This document shows, one piece after another, positions 11,635-23,006 of a stretch of 64,000 nucleotides of DNA. The stretch is from Hymenopellis radicata (Eukaryota; Basidiomycota; Agaricomycetes; Agaricales; Physalacriaceae), in contig JADNRX010000110.1 in NCBI GenBank assembly GCA_015501595.1, forward strand, positions 62,001-126,000, given 5' to 3'. Below the pieces are notes generated by a model. The model saw only the letters and a program-made list of their open reading frames with translations, did not search any database and was not told the origin of the DNA. Each line of letters opens with the position of its first letter. Position 1 is the stretch's first letter. The position numbers were made by a program, and so were the translations under genes.

Positions 11635-13470
11635 ATGTCTACTATCGCCAACGGTGCTGCTAAACCCACTCCACCGGGTTATCCTCATCCAGAGCCATGT
11701 ATCTCGTTCTGGCTGCAAGGAACCAGAAGTTCACCTCTATTAGGCCACCGAACGACTGAAGCGTTGCCCGAGACTGCAGAGGTCGCCATCATTGGATCTG
11801 GAATCAGTGGCGCTGCCGCCGCCTATTTCATTCTCACTGGCCCCAACCCTCCAAGAGCGTCGTCATGCTTGAAGCACGAGAGCTCTGTCATGGGGCCACA
11901 GGTCGGAACGGCGGACATTGTCGTCCGGATTGCTACAGAGGTGTGCGCGTGTCCGCGTCTCTTTCGGACTAGCAATGAAAGTTTATGTCCATGCAGGCTA
12001 CACGGGTTACAAGAACCATTTTGGTAAAGAGCAAGCGTTGAAGATTCTTCAGAATGAAATGGTGAATTACCGTCTTCCGCTTTACGGAATCGGCATGGAG
12101 TTAATGTTTATCGTTCCAGGACACGCTCAATCTTGTCACTGAGATCATAGAGAAGGAGGGTATCGACTGCGATTTCTGGCGAGGACTGTCTTTCGGTTTG
12201 CCTATCGGTATTACACGCATTTCGGGCTTTTTAACATTTCCCTAGATGTTGCGATGGATAAGGAGTGCGCAGACTTCTTCTACGCGTCTTTCAAGAATTT
12301 TCAGGCCGACGGTGGAAAGACCGACGGTATTGTCGAATGGATTGGCAATGCTGAAGAGGCTCAGAAGGTAGCGTGATATCCGGACGTTCAAACATGACCT
12401 TCTGACCCTTCGTCCTTAGCGCACGAGAAGTAACGATGCGCAAGCCGCAGCCGAATTTCCTGCAGCGTCTCTCTGGCCGTACAAGCTAGTAATTCACATG
12501 ATCAACTTATGCATCACCAAGTACGGGATGAACGCGCAGACCAACACGCCCGTACGCTCCGTCACCGAAGCCCCTGGCGGTGGATGGAACTTGGCCACCG
12601 ATCGAGGGACTCTGAAGACAGAGAAGGTCGTCTATGCTACGAACGCATTCACCGCCACGCTTCTTCCCGAATTTTTGGGCCGAATCGCACCCTACCGCGG
12701 TCAGTGCTCTGCTGTGGTCCCCACAAAGCCGTTTTCAGGACCGAACATTCTCACTCACACGTACTCGCATCGTTACGGCTTAGTCAGTTCACTACTCACT
12801 TTCATCGCGCCGACTAACTTTTTACAGAACAACTTTGACTACATGATCCAACGTCCGAAAGACGGTATCGTCATCATCGGTGGCGGCCGCTGGAAGATGC
12901 CAGTCGAAGAACTTGTTGGATACATGGATGACAGCGAGAAGGTTCCTGTTCTCACTGAGCATCTCAAAGGAGCGATGAAGACGTATATGACGGGTTGGGG
13001 AGAGGAAGCAGTTGGAGAAGGTCTACTTTGCGATTGGACTGGCGAGTTTCCTCCCCGCTGTGTTCCTAACGCTACTAAATATCGCCACAGGCATCATGGG
13101 ATACACTCCTGAAGGTGATTGATTGATTGACTCTGCGAGAATGCGTTATCTGACTTTATTCTAGCTGTGCCTTATGTCGGTGCTGTCCATGGCAAGCCAG
13201 GTGCATTTATCACCGCTGGTCACTCAGGTCACGGTATGTGTTCTTCTCGTTGATGACGCCGTTCATACTCAAGACATCGCATCAGGGATGGCCCGCACGT
13301 TTACCTGTTCTCGAGGCATAGCTGCTCTTATGAGGGGTGAATCTTGGGAGTCAACTAAACTGCCAGAATGTTTCCAACCCACTCCTGAGCGCCTTGCACT
13401 GGCAGGAACTCAGACGGTGGAGCAACTGTGGTGTGAGGCTGACAAGACGGGTGTTCCGCTTATGCATTGA
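11635..13470 (+). CDS. FAD-dependent oxidoreductase of the DAO family
   Basis: Nine exons: 11635-11940, 11997-12061, 12120-12195, 12246-12367, 12420-12782, 12828-13041, 13091-13114, 13165-13233 and 13286-13470, about 474 aa. An N-terminal Rossmann motif (VAIIGSGISGAAAAYFIL, GxGxxG, residues ~50-67) binds the FAD ADP part. LEARELCHGATGRNGGHCRP follows the second strand, as in fungal DAO-type oxidases. The C-terminal half has VVYATNAFTATLLPEFLG and PYRGQ, and the protein ends with GHSGHGMARTFTCSRGIAAL. The family oxidises amines or amino acids, giving imine and usually hydrogen peroxide; the substrate cannot be told. Every junction keeps frame. Intron 6 starts with GC (13042-13090). Exon 1 lacks one base near 11855 (NPPR to VVMLEARE), either a frameshift or an error. 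It probably works with the divergent permease. Confidence 0.88.
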
Positions 13471-15280
13471 GGAAGGGTATAAAAGAAGTTACTAAATTGA
13501 AGTATGAAGTAAATGCTAGTGTTGTATTTGAAGGATGAATGAATCTAATGCAATACTCATACCCTTGAGTATGTACGGGTTTCTATACGCGAACAGGGCC
13601 GAAGATAAACTACGATAAGGCTCGGGCCACCCGTCGGATATCCAGATATCGTATCCGCACATTTACAGCGCCGCGAATTGAATTTCACCTTATCGTAATG
13701 CAGATATCGGCGGAAAGAACAAGGACGGGGTGGCTGCGATCTAAATGGCAGAAATTTGTACTACTTAGCTTGGCAAGCGGAAACCTGCGGAAAATGGAAT
13801 TGTGGCGGGCCATGTGTGAGATCGTGACGGCATCATGTGATGTGACGTGTTTGTGCAGCGGATGATTAGGCCCGAAGAGCCGAACAGCGGTGCTGTTCGG
13901 CTCCGGTAGACGCAAGGAGATTGCTCTGAGAGCATCACCACCATTGCGACCACTTTCTCCCCCTGCAACCGTCGTCGGAGTTTTATTCCCTCCTTCCGAT
14001 TATCTTATTTTGTTAACGACGGCCTCTCAAAACGCACAAGCCTTGGAGGAGATTTCCATTCGTCCCAAACACGCGCATCTGATGGCTCCGGCGAACGTTT
14101 GTTGGGACGAAGCATCCGAATAGCTGAATAGGAGCATACACGCGCTCAGCTCATCTATGGGCCACAGGTTATCGTTGATCCACATCTTAGGACTTCGCTC
14201 AACTGCGTGCTCAACGTCAAAAGTATCATGGTGCGGGTGTAGTTGACGCGTAACATGACGGATGCTATCCTCTCGTGCAATTAACCTATCCCAATAATAC
14301 GTGAAGCTCGTTTCAAAGCTACCAGAGACTCTATTGCTTTGTTTTCGGCTGTTCTACCGCATGATCTGCCTGTGACTGAACGTCGACGCTCCTAGCGTTG
14401 GTCTCGAGGAGGCTGGAGACACGTCGAGACGAAATGGGGCGAGCATAATCGGACAAGTGTCCGAAGCCACACGACTACTTGCAACATGTGAGTTCTAAGA
14501 TCCTCCATCTCATTCATCCTCACTGTGTGCAACAAGGTACTTCAGTAAAACGAATCCATCCCAGCAGTCTGGCTTGGGCGACCCCTCTAGATACTGTACT
14601 GGCAAAAAACGGGCTCGCACTTTTTAAAAAAGCTTTGCATTATCAGTCAACATCGAATTTTGAATAGGAGTCCGACGTGCGAATGTGTTCTACCCACATT
14701 GATCTTGTAGTTGGTCTGGACGGAGATCAGGATGATCATTCGCAAGTCAATATATTGTTATGTGACTTCTGAGTGAGTTCATCTCGCGCTGCTCGAATTC
14801 ATGTTCTCATTGTCGAAACCACTGTCAGGGTGCGGGTGTAGTTGATAGATCCAAAAGACGAAGGACGAAGGACTTCAGCGTTCGCCGTCAAGTCATGCAA
14901 CTGATGGTTTGATGTAACGCCCTTTCATTCCTGTGTTTCGGTGTCATGCTTGGAACTGTTGAAGCGGGGATTTCCGACGCCACTTTCCCGTTGTGAGTTC
15001 TTGACTTCTCCTTCCTTACTCGTCCTCACCATTCACCAGATGTGTATTCCATTATTCAGCCAAACGCGACGATCTGACGGTTCCTCACCGTCTGGTCCAA
15101 ATCGACGAAATTGTGACGTGGAATCTCCATTCATTCTTGTAAAATAAGTGCGCGAACTGTGTTGTTATAGCGATTCCCATGAACGCGATCAACAGTAGAT
15201 CATCGTTCCACTGCTTTGAAGGTTTTGGCGTCTTACTTATAAAGTGGCAGCCCAGTGCGTAAGTTTGATGAAGATTCATC
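13471..15280. other. 1.8-kb region without a recognised gene
   Basis: No family recognised. The 17-bp string ggtgcgggtgtagttga occurs at about 14229 and 14828. Segments starting near 14487 and 14991 share a GTGAGTTC...CATTC/CATCC pattern with downstream TCA-rich text, so a diverged internal duplication of some 500-600 bp is possible. Frames are short. Confidence 0.4.
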
Positions 15281-16597
15281 ATGGGCCCAACATTCGAGGA
15301 CTACGGGCTCACCGTGGCTGATGTTCAGTCCCTCTTGTCGTCCAACTTGCATCCTAGAATTCTCCTCACATTATGCCATGGGATTTACACCTGCATCTTC
15401 CTGGCGGCATTAAATTATATCGGTAGCTAACATGCTCCTATAACGACATCTCCTTCCTCTAGCTTGACTTCCCTTGTAGCTGAAAGCACCCAGCCGAATC
15501 GGAAGCGCATCATCTTGGCCAGCATCATCACTTTCTTATGGTGTACGAACACCACCATTGTGGGTTTGCAGTGGAACTCGGTCGATGAGATCTTTATCAC
15601 GCATGGACTGTCGTTAGAGGACGAGTTCGACTTCGCCACTTCTGGTAGCACACCGGCGATAGCCCTGACCAGTAGTGTTTTGCGCTCTCTTAACACCATT
15701 CTCGCGGATCTGATATTGGTGTGTGCATTCCCTTAAGTACTCTTTTTACCGTGAACCTCGTTGACTAGATTGGCGCTGCTGGGTGTTGTACGGTGGAAAT
15801 CTGATGGTCACCGCCGTCCCCAGTCTTTGCCTCATCACTGAGACAAGTGAGTTCTTACTACTCGCAAGGCTTTTCGCTCTGATACCTTTCTGGATAGTTA
15901 GTGTCGGCCTCATCTTGGGCTATTTTGATATCTCTGCTGTGGGCGCTGGCCAGGTTAATTGGACCTTGGTCTATTACTCCATGACAGTTGCAACAAACAG
16001 TCTGTGCACCTTTCTCATCCTCTTTCGCATCGTGCAGGTCAGCGGTGTAGGCGCAAGCCTCAAGACCTATCGCGGCATCATCGAGATCCTCGTCGAATCG
16101 GCTGCGATGTATGCAGCCATCTACATTTCTCTCCTTCTTGTGTATGCATACGAGTTCTACTCTCCCAATGTGGTAGTCATGACCGCCTACACCTACCCCG
16201 AGGTGATATCGTACAGTATCACAGTGAGTGTCTCTCCATGTAGTTCTCCCCATACTCACCGTACATTCAGGGCATTGCGCCTACCCTAATCATCGCTCGT
16301 GTCATGGCTGGGCACTCACGTCCCAACGATTCGTGGACGCGTCCTTCTCTCCCTCACTTGCGGAGTCCGATGCGCTCTCTCGCGGAGTCTTTGCAGTTTG
16401 CCAGCGCCCCCGACAACAGTACTGGCACGGAACATACCCCCGCCAACGTCGATGTGGAACAGGGTCGAGCGCCTGACATTGCGAAGGCGAGCGAGGAGGA
16501 GACGGCAGAAATATGTGCAAAGCCGAGGCGCTGGCATCTGACAACAAAAGGAAGGGAAGCTCTGAACATAGCTGTGTCTGCGCCGGGGCAGTTCTGA
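15281..16597 (+). CDS. Multi-pass (about 7-TM) membrane protein 1
   Basis: Five exons: 15281-15422, 15480-15722, 15769-15846, 15898-16223 and 16271-16597; 371 aa, all junctions in frame. Hydrophobic segments alternate with short loops. Shared landmarks with the genes at 38368 and 59431 are a 142-nt first exon, a [Y/I]WRCW.LY loop after an intron, VNW..[V/M]YY..T.ATN, [T/S]YRG[I/L]IEILVESA and [A/I]APT[L/M]II just after the last intron. The cytosolic tail is long, acidic and serine-rich (residues ~275-371). The family is common in agarics with no established role to my knowledge; a receptor-like topology is possible but unproven. It is 3' to 3' with the monooxygenase at 16946. Confidence 0.8.
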
Positions 16598-16759
16598 TAC
16601 CAAACATACCCCGACGGCTGAGATAAAACGTTCGTGGAATCAAACACACGGTGAAGCCGACATCTGTCAGCAAAATAAATTTACAGTATATACAAGGTCT
16701 CAGCGTGATACAGAGGAGGTTGGCACACGCACGTCGATACAAGTTTCCTTGATGTGGCC

Positions 16760-19325
16760 AGTCACAAGACAAATCATAGTCCTCATGCTAATTAGAATAG
16801 CAATAATTCTACCCGTGGCGAAAAAGTATTGAAAAAGTAACTAGAAAAAGCGTCGTAGTAAAAATAGCGGTGCAGACAATAGTAACATATCCAAAACATA
16901 TCGACAAATAAACAAGTGAGAAGGAAAGGAGATCTATGTGCGAGTTCATTCATCACCACCGAGGGCCTGTATATGGCGCCCCCAGTTCAACCACCACTCA
17001 TCCACAGCATCTTTTGCATCGTAGTTCGTAAGCGTAATCCACCCTTGCCATAGAGCGGCGAGGTCCTCCGCATGTTCACTGGGCGCATTGGCGATGGTCA
17101 AGGTGTGGTTAAGACCTTTGTTGCGCAGTGTGCGGTGGTCACCAGGAGGTAACTGATTGTTTAGCATCCCACTGATCTCGCTGGTGGCGCAAGCTTTGGA
17201 ACGCGGCATGCGAAGTTCGTTGTACCCTTTGAGGAGGGACGGGATTTGCGAGCGGCTAACAAGATGACTGAACAACGTCCCAAGGGTATATGCATCCTCG
17301 CACTGCAAACCATGAGTGCGTGCAAGTGACAGGCAAGGAGGAACTTACAGCAAGCGCAGTGTTGTAAGTACCATGAATCTATTAAGCATTCGTCAGATAT
17401 CGCACAGTGGTTTTGATGCTGAAAAGACGTACTGGTGAGCAGTGGGCAGCATCGCCGACAAGAACAGCACGTTCGTTCATGTCGACATAACCATCTAGGT
17501 GGTGCATGACTTGCATTGTTGGATGGGCTCGGTCGGCGAGGCTGACGAGTTTCCGGACCCTAGAAGAGTAAATAAACGGCTTCGGAAAAAGATTTCAACA
17601 CTTACAAAGGATTATAGTCTGTAGGAGCTCCTGGCAAGAAGTTGGAGCTCGGGGTGCTTTGATGCCAGTCCAAGTCGGAATCCACAGCGTCGAGCGACTT
17701 GGCTTTGGTAAGTCCGAGCACATAAATGTCGCCATGCTATACGACAAGATTGTCAGTTTGACGAACGTCCTAGAAAGGAGACGCACTCTTCCGCCCGTGA
17801 CAGCATCACCGTTACCCATCCATACCGTGAACTATAGAGTCTCGGAAGTTAGCAATTGAGAATCTCACAGCAGCGATTGGAGCGCGCACAGTGGTAGACG
17901 TGGTCAAAGTCTTGAGATCCTCGTGCTCCATCATATCGGATACTTTGATAGAGAGCGAAGCACTGCGAGAATGGGTCATACAGAAAAAGGTCGCGCAGAA
18001 GAGGAATCACTTACCCGGGGATGTCGCGGACTAAAGCGAGGACACCGGGACCTGTGCTATTCGAGCACGAATCTTGATCATCTTCGTCCTCCCTCATCTG
18101 AGACATCATGAATTCGCGAACGACGCTATTTCGTCCATCCGCCCCGACAATCTAGCGCCGAATTGTCAGCCCGGACGGGTAATGGGTACGCGCCTCACTC
18201 ACAATATCGCCCTCCTCTCGTTCTCCCTCGGATGAAGTAACGACTGATGCGCCATCCTCAAAGGTTTGGACTTGTCGTACTTTGAAGCCGAAGCGAAAGG
18301 AGATATTTGGCTGCGTGTCACATTGCACCCTTGCATGGACACAAAGGTCATAGTACTAGATAACAATGGTTAGCCAAAGGTAGGGGAGGCGGCAGTGGAG
18401 ATGGCCATACAGGGACAAGGTAAAATTCTGAACCAAGGTCGGACATGATTTGTGGGTCGAAACTCATAGCACCTTCAATCTTGGACGTCTCCGCTAAAGA
18501 CTAGTAAGCGGTCCGTCTCTGTCTGCGCGAAGGTATACTACTGACCCGTACGGAATTCCAAACTAGGTGGGGCAGTTGAGTATATCAGTCAAACGGCATA
18601 GTTAACACATACGCCGTGAGCTTTGTACCCTTTTCCTCCAAGATAGACGACACGCCAGGAAATGCCCTCATCAGACGCGCCATGTTCGGTGGCACGCGAA
18701 CTCCACCTTCATGCGGGATACCGAGTTGAGCCTCTTCGACTGTAAGTCTTCCCTAAATCGCGAAAGCGTAGCGCGAGGACTTGCCTCGGTTACCGCCTCT
18801 AATACAACGACCTGGTGGCCAGCTCTAGCCAAAGTGTACGCCGCCGAAAGCCCTGCGATGCTTCCTCCGACCACGACGAATTTTAGCGGAAGCAGCTTCT
18901 CCATCGACAGAGCGTTAAAGGATTGGTGGTCACGGAAACCTGTTGGGAAGAACTAAAAAGGCGGGGATGCCGTTCCATTGGAAAGGGAGAGCAAGTCTTA
19001 ACGGAAGCAAAACGGTGGAGGGGCGCAACGAAACGACCCTTACCAGAGTGATCCGGTAACTTCAAGGCAAGTCAAGGCGGAGCGGGACGTCGACCCGGAT
19101 CAATGTAACTAGGCGCCCTCCTCTTGTTCTTAGACATATAGATCTGTATTCTTGCAACGTTATCGATGGAGAGGGCCAAGAAGCGACTTGTCGACGTCCT
19201 TGGTAGAGAATTGTCGTCTGCAGGGTTCAACTTCTGGCCCCAGGGCTTCCCCTTCTGTCTTTCGCGTTGGGACAGCCCTGACAGGTTCGACGGCGAACTC
19301 ATATAAGTAGCAGTGATTGACGCGG
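16760..19325. repeat. Segmental duplication, copy A (FAD monooxygenase block)
   Basis: Covers the monooxygenase with both flanks and matches 47250-51697 at roughly 90% by eye, once the transposons at 47286-49163 are removed. The left part holds tgctaattagaatagcaataattc, which is the unoccupied target of the TIR element sitting in copy B. The right part ends near the text aggttcgacggcgaactc. Confidence 0.85.
16946..18904 (-). CDS. FAD-dependent aromatic monooxygenase (salicylate-hydroxylase-like), copy A
   Basis: About ten exons; ATG at 18904. Class A flavin monooxygenase motifs appear in order: GGSIAGLSAAYTLARAGHQ in the first exon for FAD binding, IVGADGRNSVVREF (DG motif, NAD(P)H/FAD contact), and ERAVLVGDAAHCSP (GD motif, FAD ribityl), then QCEDAYTLGTLFSH and a helical C terminus. 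Such enzymes hydroxylate aromatic or related cyclic substrates with NAD(P)H and oxygen; the real substrate is unknown. No signal peptide; probably cytosolic. The junctions I traced from the start codon to about 17790 keep frame. The first intron (18732-18784) begins GCAAGT, whereas the paralogue at 49303 has GTAAGT at the same place. No lesion was found, so it is probably functional. Confidence 0.85.
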
Positions 19326-20035
19326 ACGGGTGATTGCCGAGACGCCCGTACCTTCCAAGTTCCACTTCAAAGCAATGAGAAAGGATGAGTTGAGGATGAG
19401 GATGAGAGGTACATTGAGTACAGGTTGTACTCAATGTGCCAGATAATCGTGCACATTCAAGTCCTGGACGCGCTTCTAGGATCTAAATAAGAGTCAGCGC
19501 ACGATGGAAAACAGAAAACAAAGCCGCGGCGCGCGCTGTCGATCTCGGAGGGCATGGTTGCCATAGAGAATGCCTAGTTCTCTGAAAACATAGATTACAT
19601 AGTGTACTCACCCGAACACGACTCAGAGCAGGCCAAATCCTATGAAGGCGTTCCCTCTCCTCAAGTCTCGAAAGGAGACGACAGCAGCCTTGCATACACA
19701 AGTCCCGGAGCATGTCGCGCTATGGAAAGAGCCAAACCATCGCGATAATCCGATGCGCGTGAAGAAGCAGTAGGAGAAAAGGAGTGGACCTCGCAACCAT
19801 TTTATGTATGGATCAGATTGCTTAACGCAGCCAGTGAAAGGGGATAGAATGCCGATAGGCCCTATATGGTAGTAAAAATTGAGATTGAAATTCAACAATG
19901 AGTGGACAGGTGCCATCACGTGATCCGTGCGTTTTGGTGACAATGACTTGAATGAGACATGAAATGGGCTTGCTTTTACGTAACTTCCACATCTTATAGC
20001 GTGTCTCTTCGTCTACTACCCCAACCTATCTCACA
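18905..20035. promoter_or_regulatory. Divergent intergenic, FAD monooxygenase A / F-box gene 1
   Basis: 1.13 kb between two oppositely transcribed genes, so both promoters should be here. The first 420 bp belong to the segmental duplication and are thus also found upstream of monooxygenase B. No clear TATA or known operator seen. Minus-strand frames of 76-120 codons have no recognisable content. Confidence 0.4.
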
Positions 20036-21457
20036 ATGCCCAAGGCGCCTACCATAAAGGACTCTACCAGAAGGCAATCCAAGCGGCAAGCGACGATTGG
20101 CCACAAGAACAAGTCATCGGTTGAACCCGAGAAACGACGCGTTAGGAGGAAGTTGTCGGGTGATGATGAACCATCGGATGCATCTGAACCAGTGGCGTTT
20201 TCCAGACGCCCACCTCTTCCTCCCGATGCGAACACGAAGGGTCTGCCTACCTTTCCGATGGAACTTCACCTAGAGATTCTATCTTACCTACCCTCCGTGC
20301 CCATCCCGTGCATGCAATCAGGGATACTCTCTGAGGAGTACCGTATCAAGTTTGATGTCATGTTCACTTTATCGCAGACTTGCCGGGCGCTCTACCACCT
20401 TCTCAAGCCGCTTTTGTGGGAGACCTTGGAAGCGTGTGCTCTGCGCGCAGGACGTTCCACCGAGAGACCTAAGGCCATGGCGACAGAGCTTGTGCTATGG
20501 CTTGAAGTCGTCACCGTACGCGCTCCAGCGCTTGCGAGTTACGTTCGGTGAGTGTTTGTTGTACTCTAATCTGCAAAGTTGGCCTCATGCTTTATCATCT
20601 CCACAGCGTGTTCAATGTCGCTCTGACAACATTCTCCGCTCACAATGTGTACCAAGAATTTACTCGCTGTCTCCAGCTCCTCCCGAATCTTCACACGTTA
20701 CAAATAGTGTCATTCACTGCCAGCGCAGACCACGAGAAGCAGATGTGTTTGCGGCGTCTGGCCAACGCCTTTAAAGGAGATATAACTCTTCCCAGTATAC
20801 ATACGGTAACGATACCGCTCTGCATCTACGAAAACATCGTCGCCTCTGATGGTCCCCGAATATTTCCCAATCTCCGACACCTGAACTTGACGGAAATACG
20901 CGACTCGGATCTACATCCCCGGATGCTTCCCGTCACGTTCAGACCGTGCACTCAAGAAATTCACTCTCTGCAGCTCTCGAGAGGCGTACGACTCAATGAG
21001 CCGGATATCCTACGTAGGTGTCGTTTGAATTCGAACATGAGATCCAAGCAACTGATACATTTCGCTAACAGATTTTATAAGCATGTTCCCACATCTCCGC
21101 GTCACACCTCGACTCCGTATACCGTATCGCAGGTATCCTTGGGACTCGGAGGAAGACTTTACCAACACGTATATTCCTGAGGCCCGGAAGGCGTTCCAGG
21201 CATTAAGCTGCCTGACGCAACTTCATACCATTCTGCTGGACACAAAGACCGCGAAGACGGAGTACTGGGACTCGGACGAAGTGGCCGTAGACCCTCTGGT
21301 CATGGAAAATGTCTGCAATGTGGCCGAAAAGGTGATATTGAGGAATTTAGATCGTGCGGAGAATGCGGATGTTGTGGAAGGGAAGGTTAAGGTATGTGGG
21401 GAAGATTCGGAGCTAGAAATATCGATACGGGTTGCGCGTCCAGTAAGTGAGGACTAA
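20036..21457 (+). CDS. F-box-like protein 1 with LRR-type C terminus
   Basis: Three exons: 20036-20547, 20607-21013 and 21072-21457; 434 aa, frame kept. A basic N-terminal tail (residues 1-65) with a nuclear-signal-like cluster (EKRRVRRK) precedes an F-box-like region, residues ~70-135: FPMELHLEILSYLP, then SQTCRALYHLLKPLLWETLE. The rest shows irregular leucine-rich strands (LLPNLHTLQI, FPNLRHLNLTEI, IHSLQLS). F-box proteins recruit substrates to the SCF ubiquitin ligase through Skp1; the LRR part would choose the target. The start MPKAPT is shared with the damaged N terminus of the paralogue at 23007. Such F-box paralogues are strongly expanded in agarics. Confidence 0.8.
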
Positions 21458-22014
21458 TACAGACTGAGCATTATTACCCCCGCGTGTATGTACACATGTG
21501 ACATTATCATGAAAGCATGTAACTTCTTCTGTGGATAATGTGCTGCTTGTACAACTTGAATACTAGTACCTGCGGGTAACGGTTGGTAAGGACATGCCTA
21601 TTATGCTGGCAAAATTCGTCTGGCCTGCTCCAATCATGTATTCATCGGCAACCTCGTTTTGTGAGACTCTCATACTGCCCTCGCAGGATGTTGTATACTA
21701 TGACCTTTGGACCTCTGTCGTATTGCTGAGAGGTATTTGCTTCGTCGGGTAGATCAAAAGCCCAGCCAGCGCCTTCATTCGTGCTGTCTCTAGTTACACC
21801 TTGAATTCATTCGGCAGAGCAGATAGCAGGGTGAAGCTAAACTTACCCTGAAAAGATGGGAACACGCGCGAATCGTCCAGATGTGAAGGCCTCAACGGCC
21901 GGCTCGCGGAGAAAGGTGACATCTACTCTTGGAGCAAAAACGAATAAGTATAGCGGTCCCACGTAGCTTGGCAACACTATTTTCTATTAGCCAATGTTCT
22001 GGCAGTCGCGTTCC

Positions 22015-22742
22015 TTAGGCAGCCCATTTGTTCGACGCGTCCGAACAGCCACTGTAACAGCCCAAGATCAGAAGTTGATCCAAATGTAGGTGCCATCTTC
22101 TCCAACTTCTTTGCCGCCTGTACTGGAGCATCAGACAATGTAAGACGTGATGAACTAGATACTGACTCAAAAAGCCGAAGGCACCGAGGCGGTATACGAA
22201 TGTCACAAAGACGAATAAAGTGCTTGATGATGGGAGCATGTAAGTCGGAGAGTGCTATCCACGCGAATTATCGCCTTGGATCCGCCGCCATGAAAGAAAA
22301 CGAGAACTGGCAGTAGGCCGGAAGCTGATGCCGGGAGGTAGACCTAGAAGACGCATTAATTTAGTGAAAGTGGTGTGTCTATCAAGGACTAAAGAACGGT
22401 TGCGTAAAGGCAGTCTTCTGACTGCGAGCCCAGGTGTGGCTGTCGCAATACTAGCACATTGATCAATTGCGTTATTGGTAACTTCATCATGAGCAGACAT
22501 ACTACGGTGGCGGACGCGTTTACAATACCCAGGTAAGACGAAGGAGGGGTGATTGGTGGACACCAACGTAGATCTCCCAGTGGCGGATCCGCATAGCGCA
22601 CTCCCAAGAAAGACGTGCTTTCTGTCGTGGCATTCGTCTGGCTGACGAAGGCTCCGTATCGTTGACGAGCGTCGCGAGAAAAAGAGCAGATAGAGGAACA
22701 AAGGGTAAGGTCAACGATTATTGATTCCGCCATGAGACCCAT
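22015..22742 (-). pseudogene. Type-B carboxylesterase relic
   Basis: Minus-strand pieces in order match the N-terminal third of a fungal carboxylesterase/lipase: SFLGVRYADPPLGDLRW, then SEDCLYATV, then an exon with LPVLVFFHGGGS (oxyanion-hole HGGG), then FVYRLGAFGFL. The following region, where the catalytic serine motif (GESAG type) should come, is not recognisable, and the rest of a ~550-aa enzyme is absent. The pieces lie in different frames separated by intron-like gaps. A dead 5' fragment. Confidence 0.7.
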
Positions 22743-23006
22743 TAGTGGGCGTTGTAGATCCTGCGTAGTTTTGTTCCATGTCAGAGTGGATCCTCGGGTT
22801 GAAGCTAAACGACCGATGAGCGACTTGAACTTCGTTCGTCGTTGAGCAGGTTAGAAAAACAGCTCCGATAAGTACGGGCCGCAGGTCCGACCCGATTTGT
22901 TGCGTCATCATGTGGTGGCTTGAATCGTCTCTCAATCAACGTGAGACTTCACAAATGCCCAAGGCTCCCACCACGAAACATACTGCCGCGAAGCAGAGAA
23001 AAGAAA

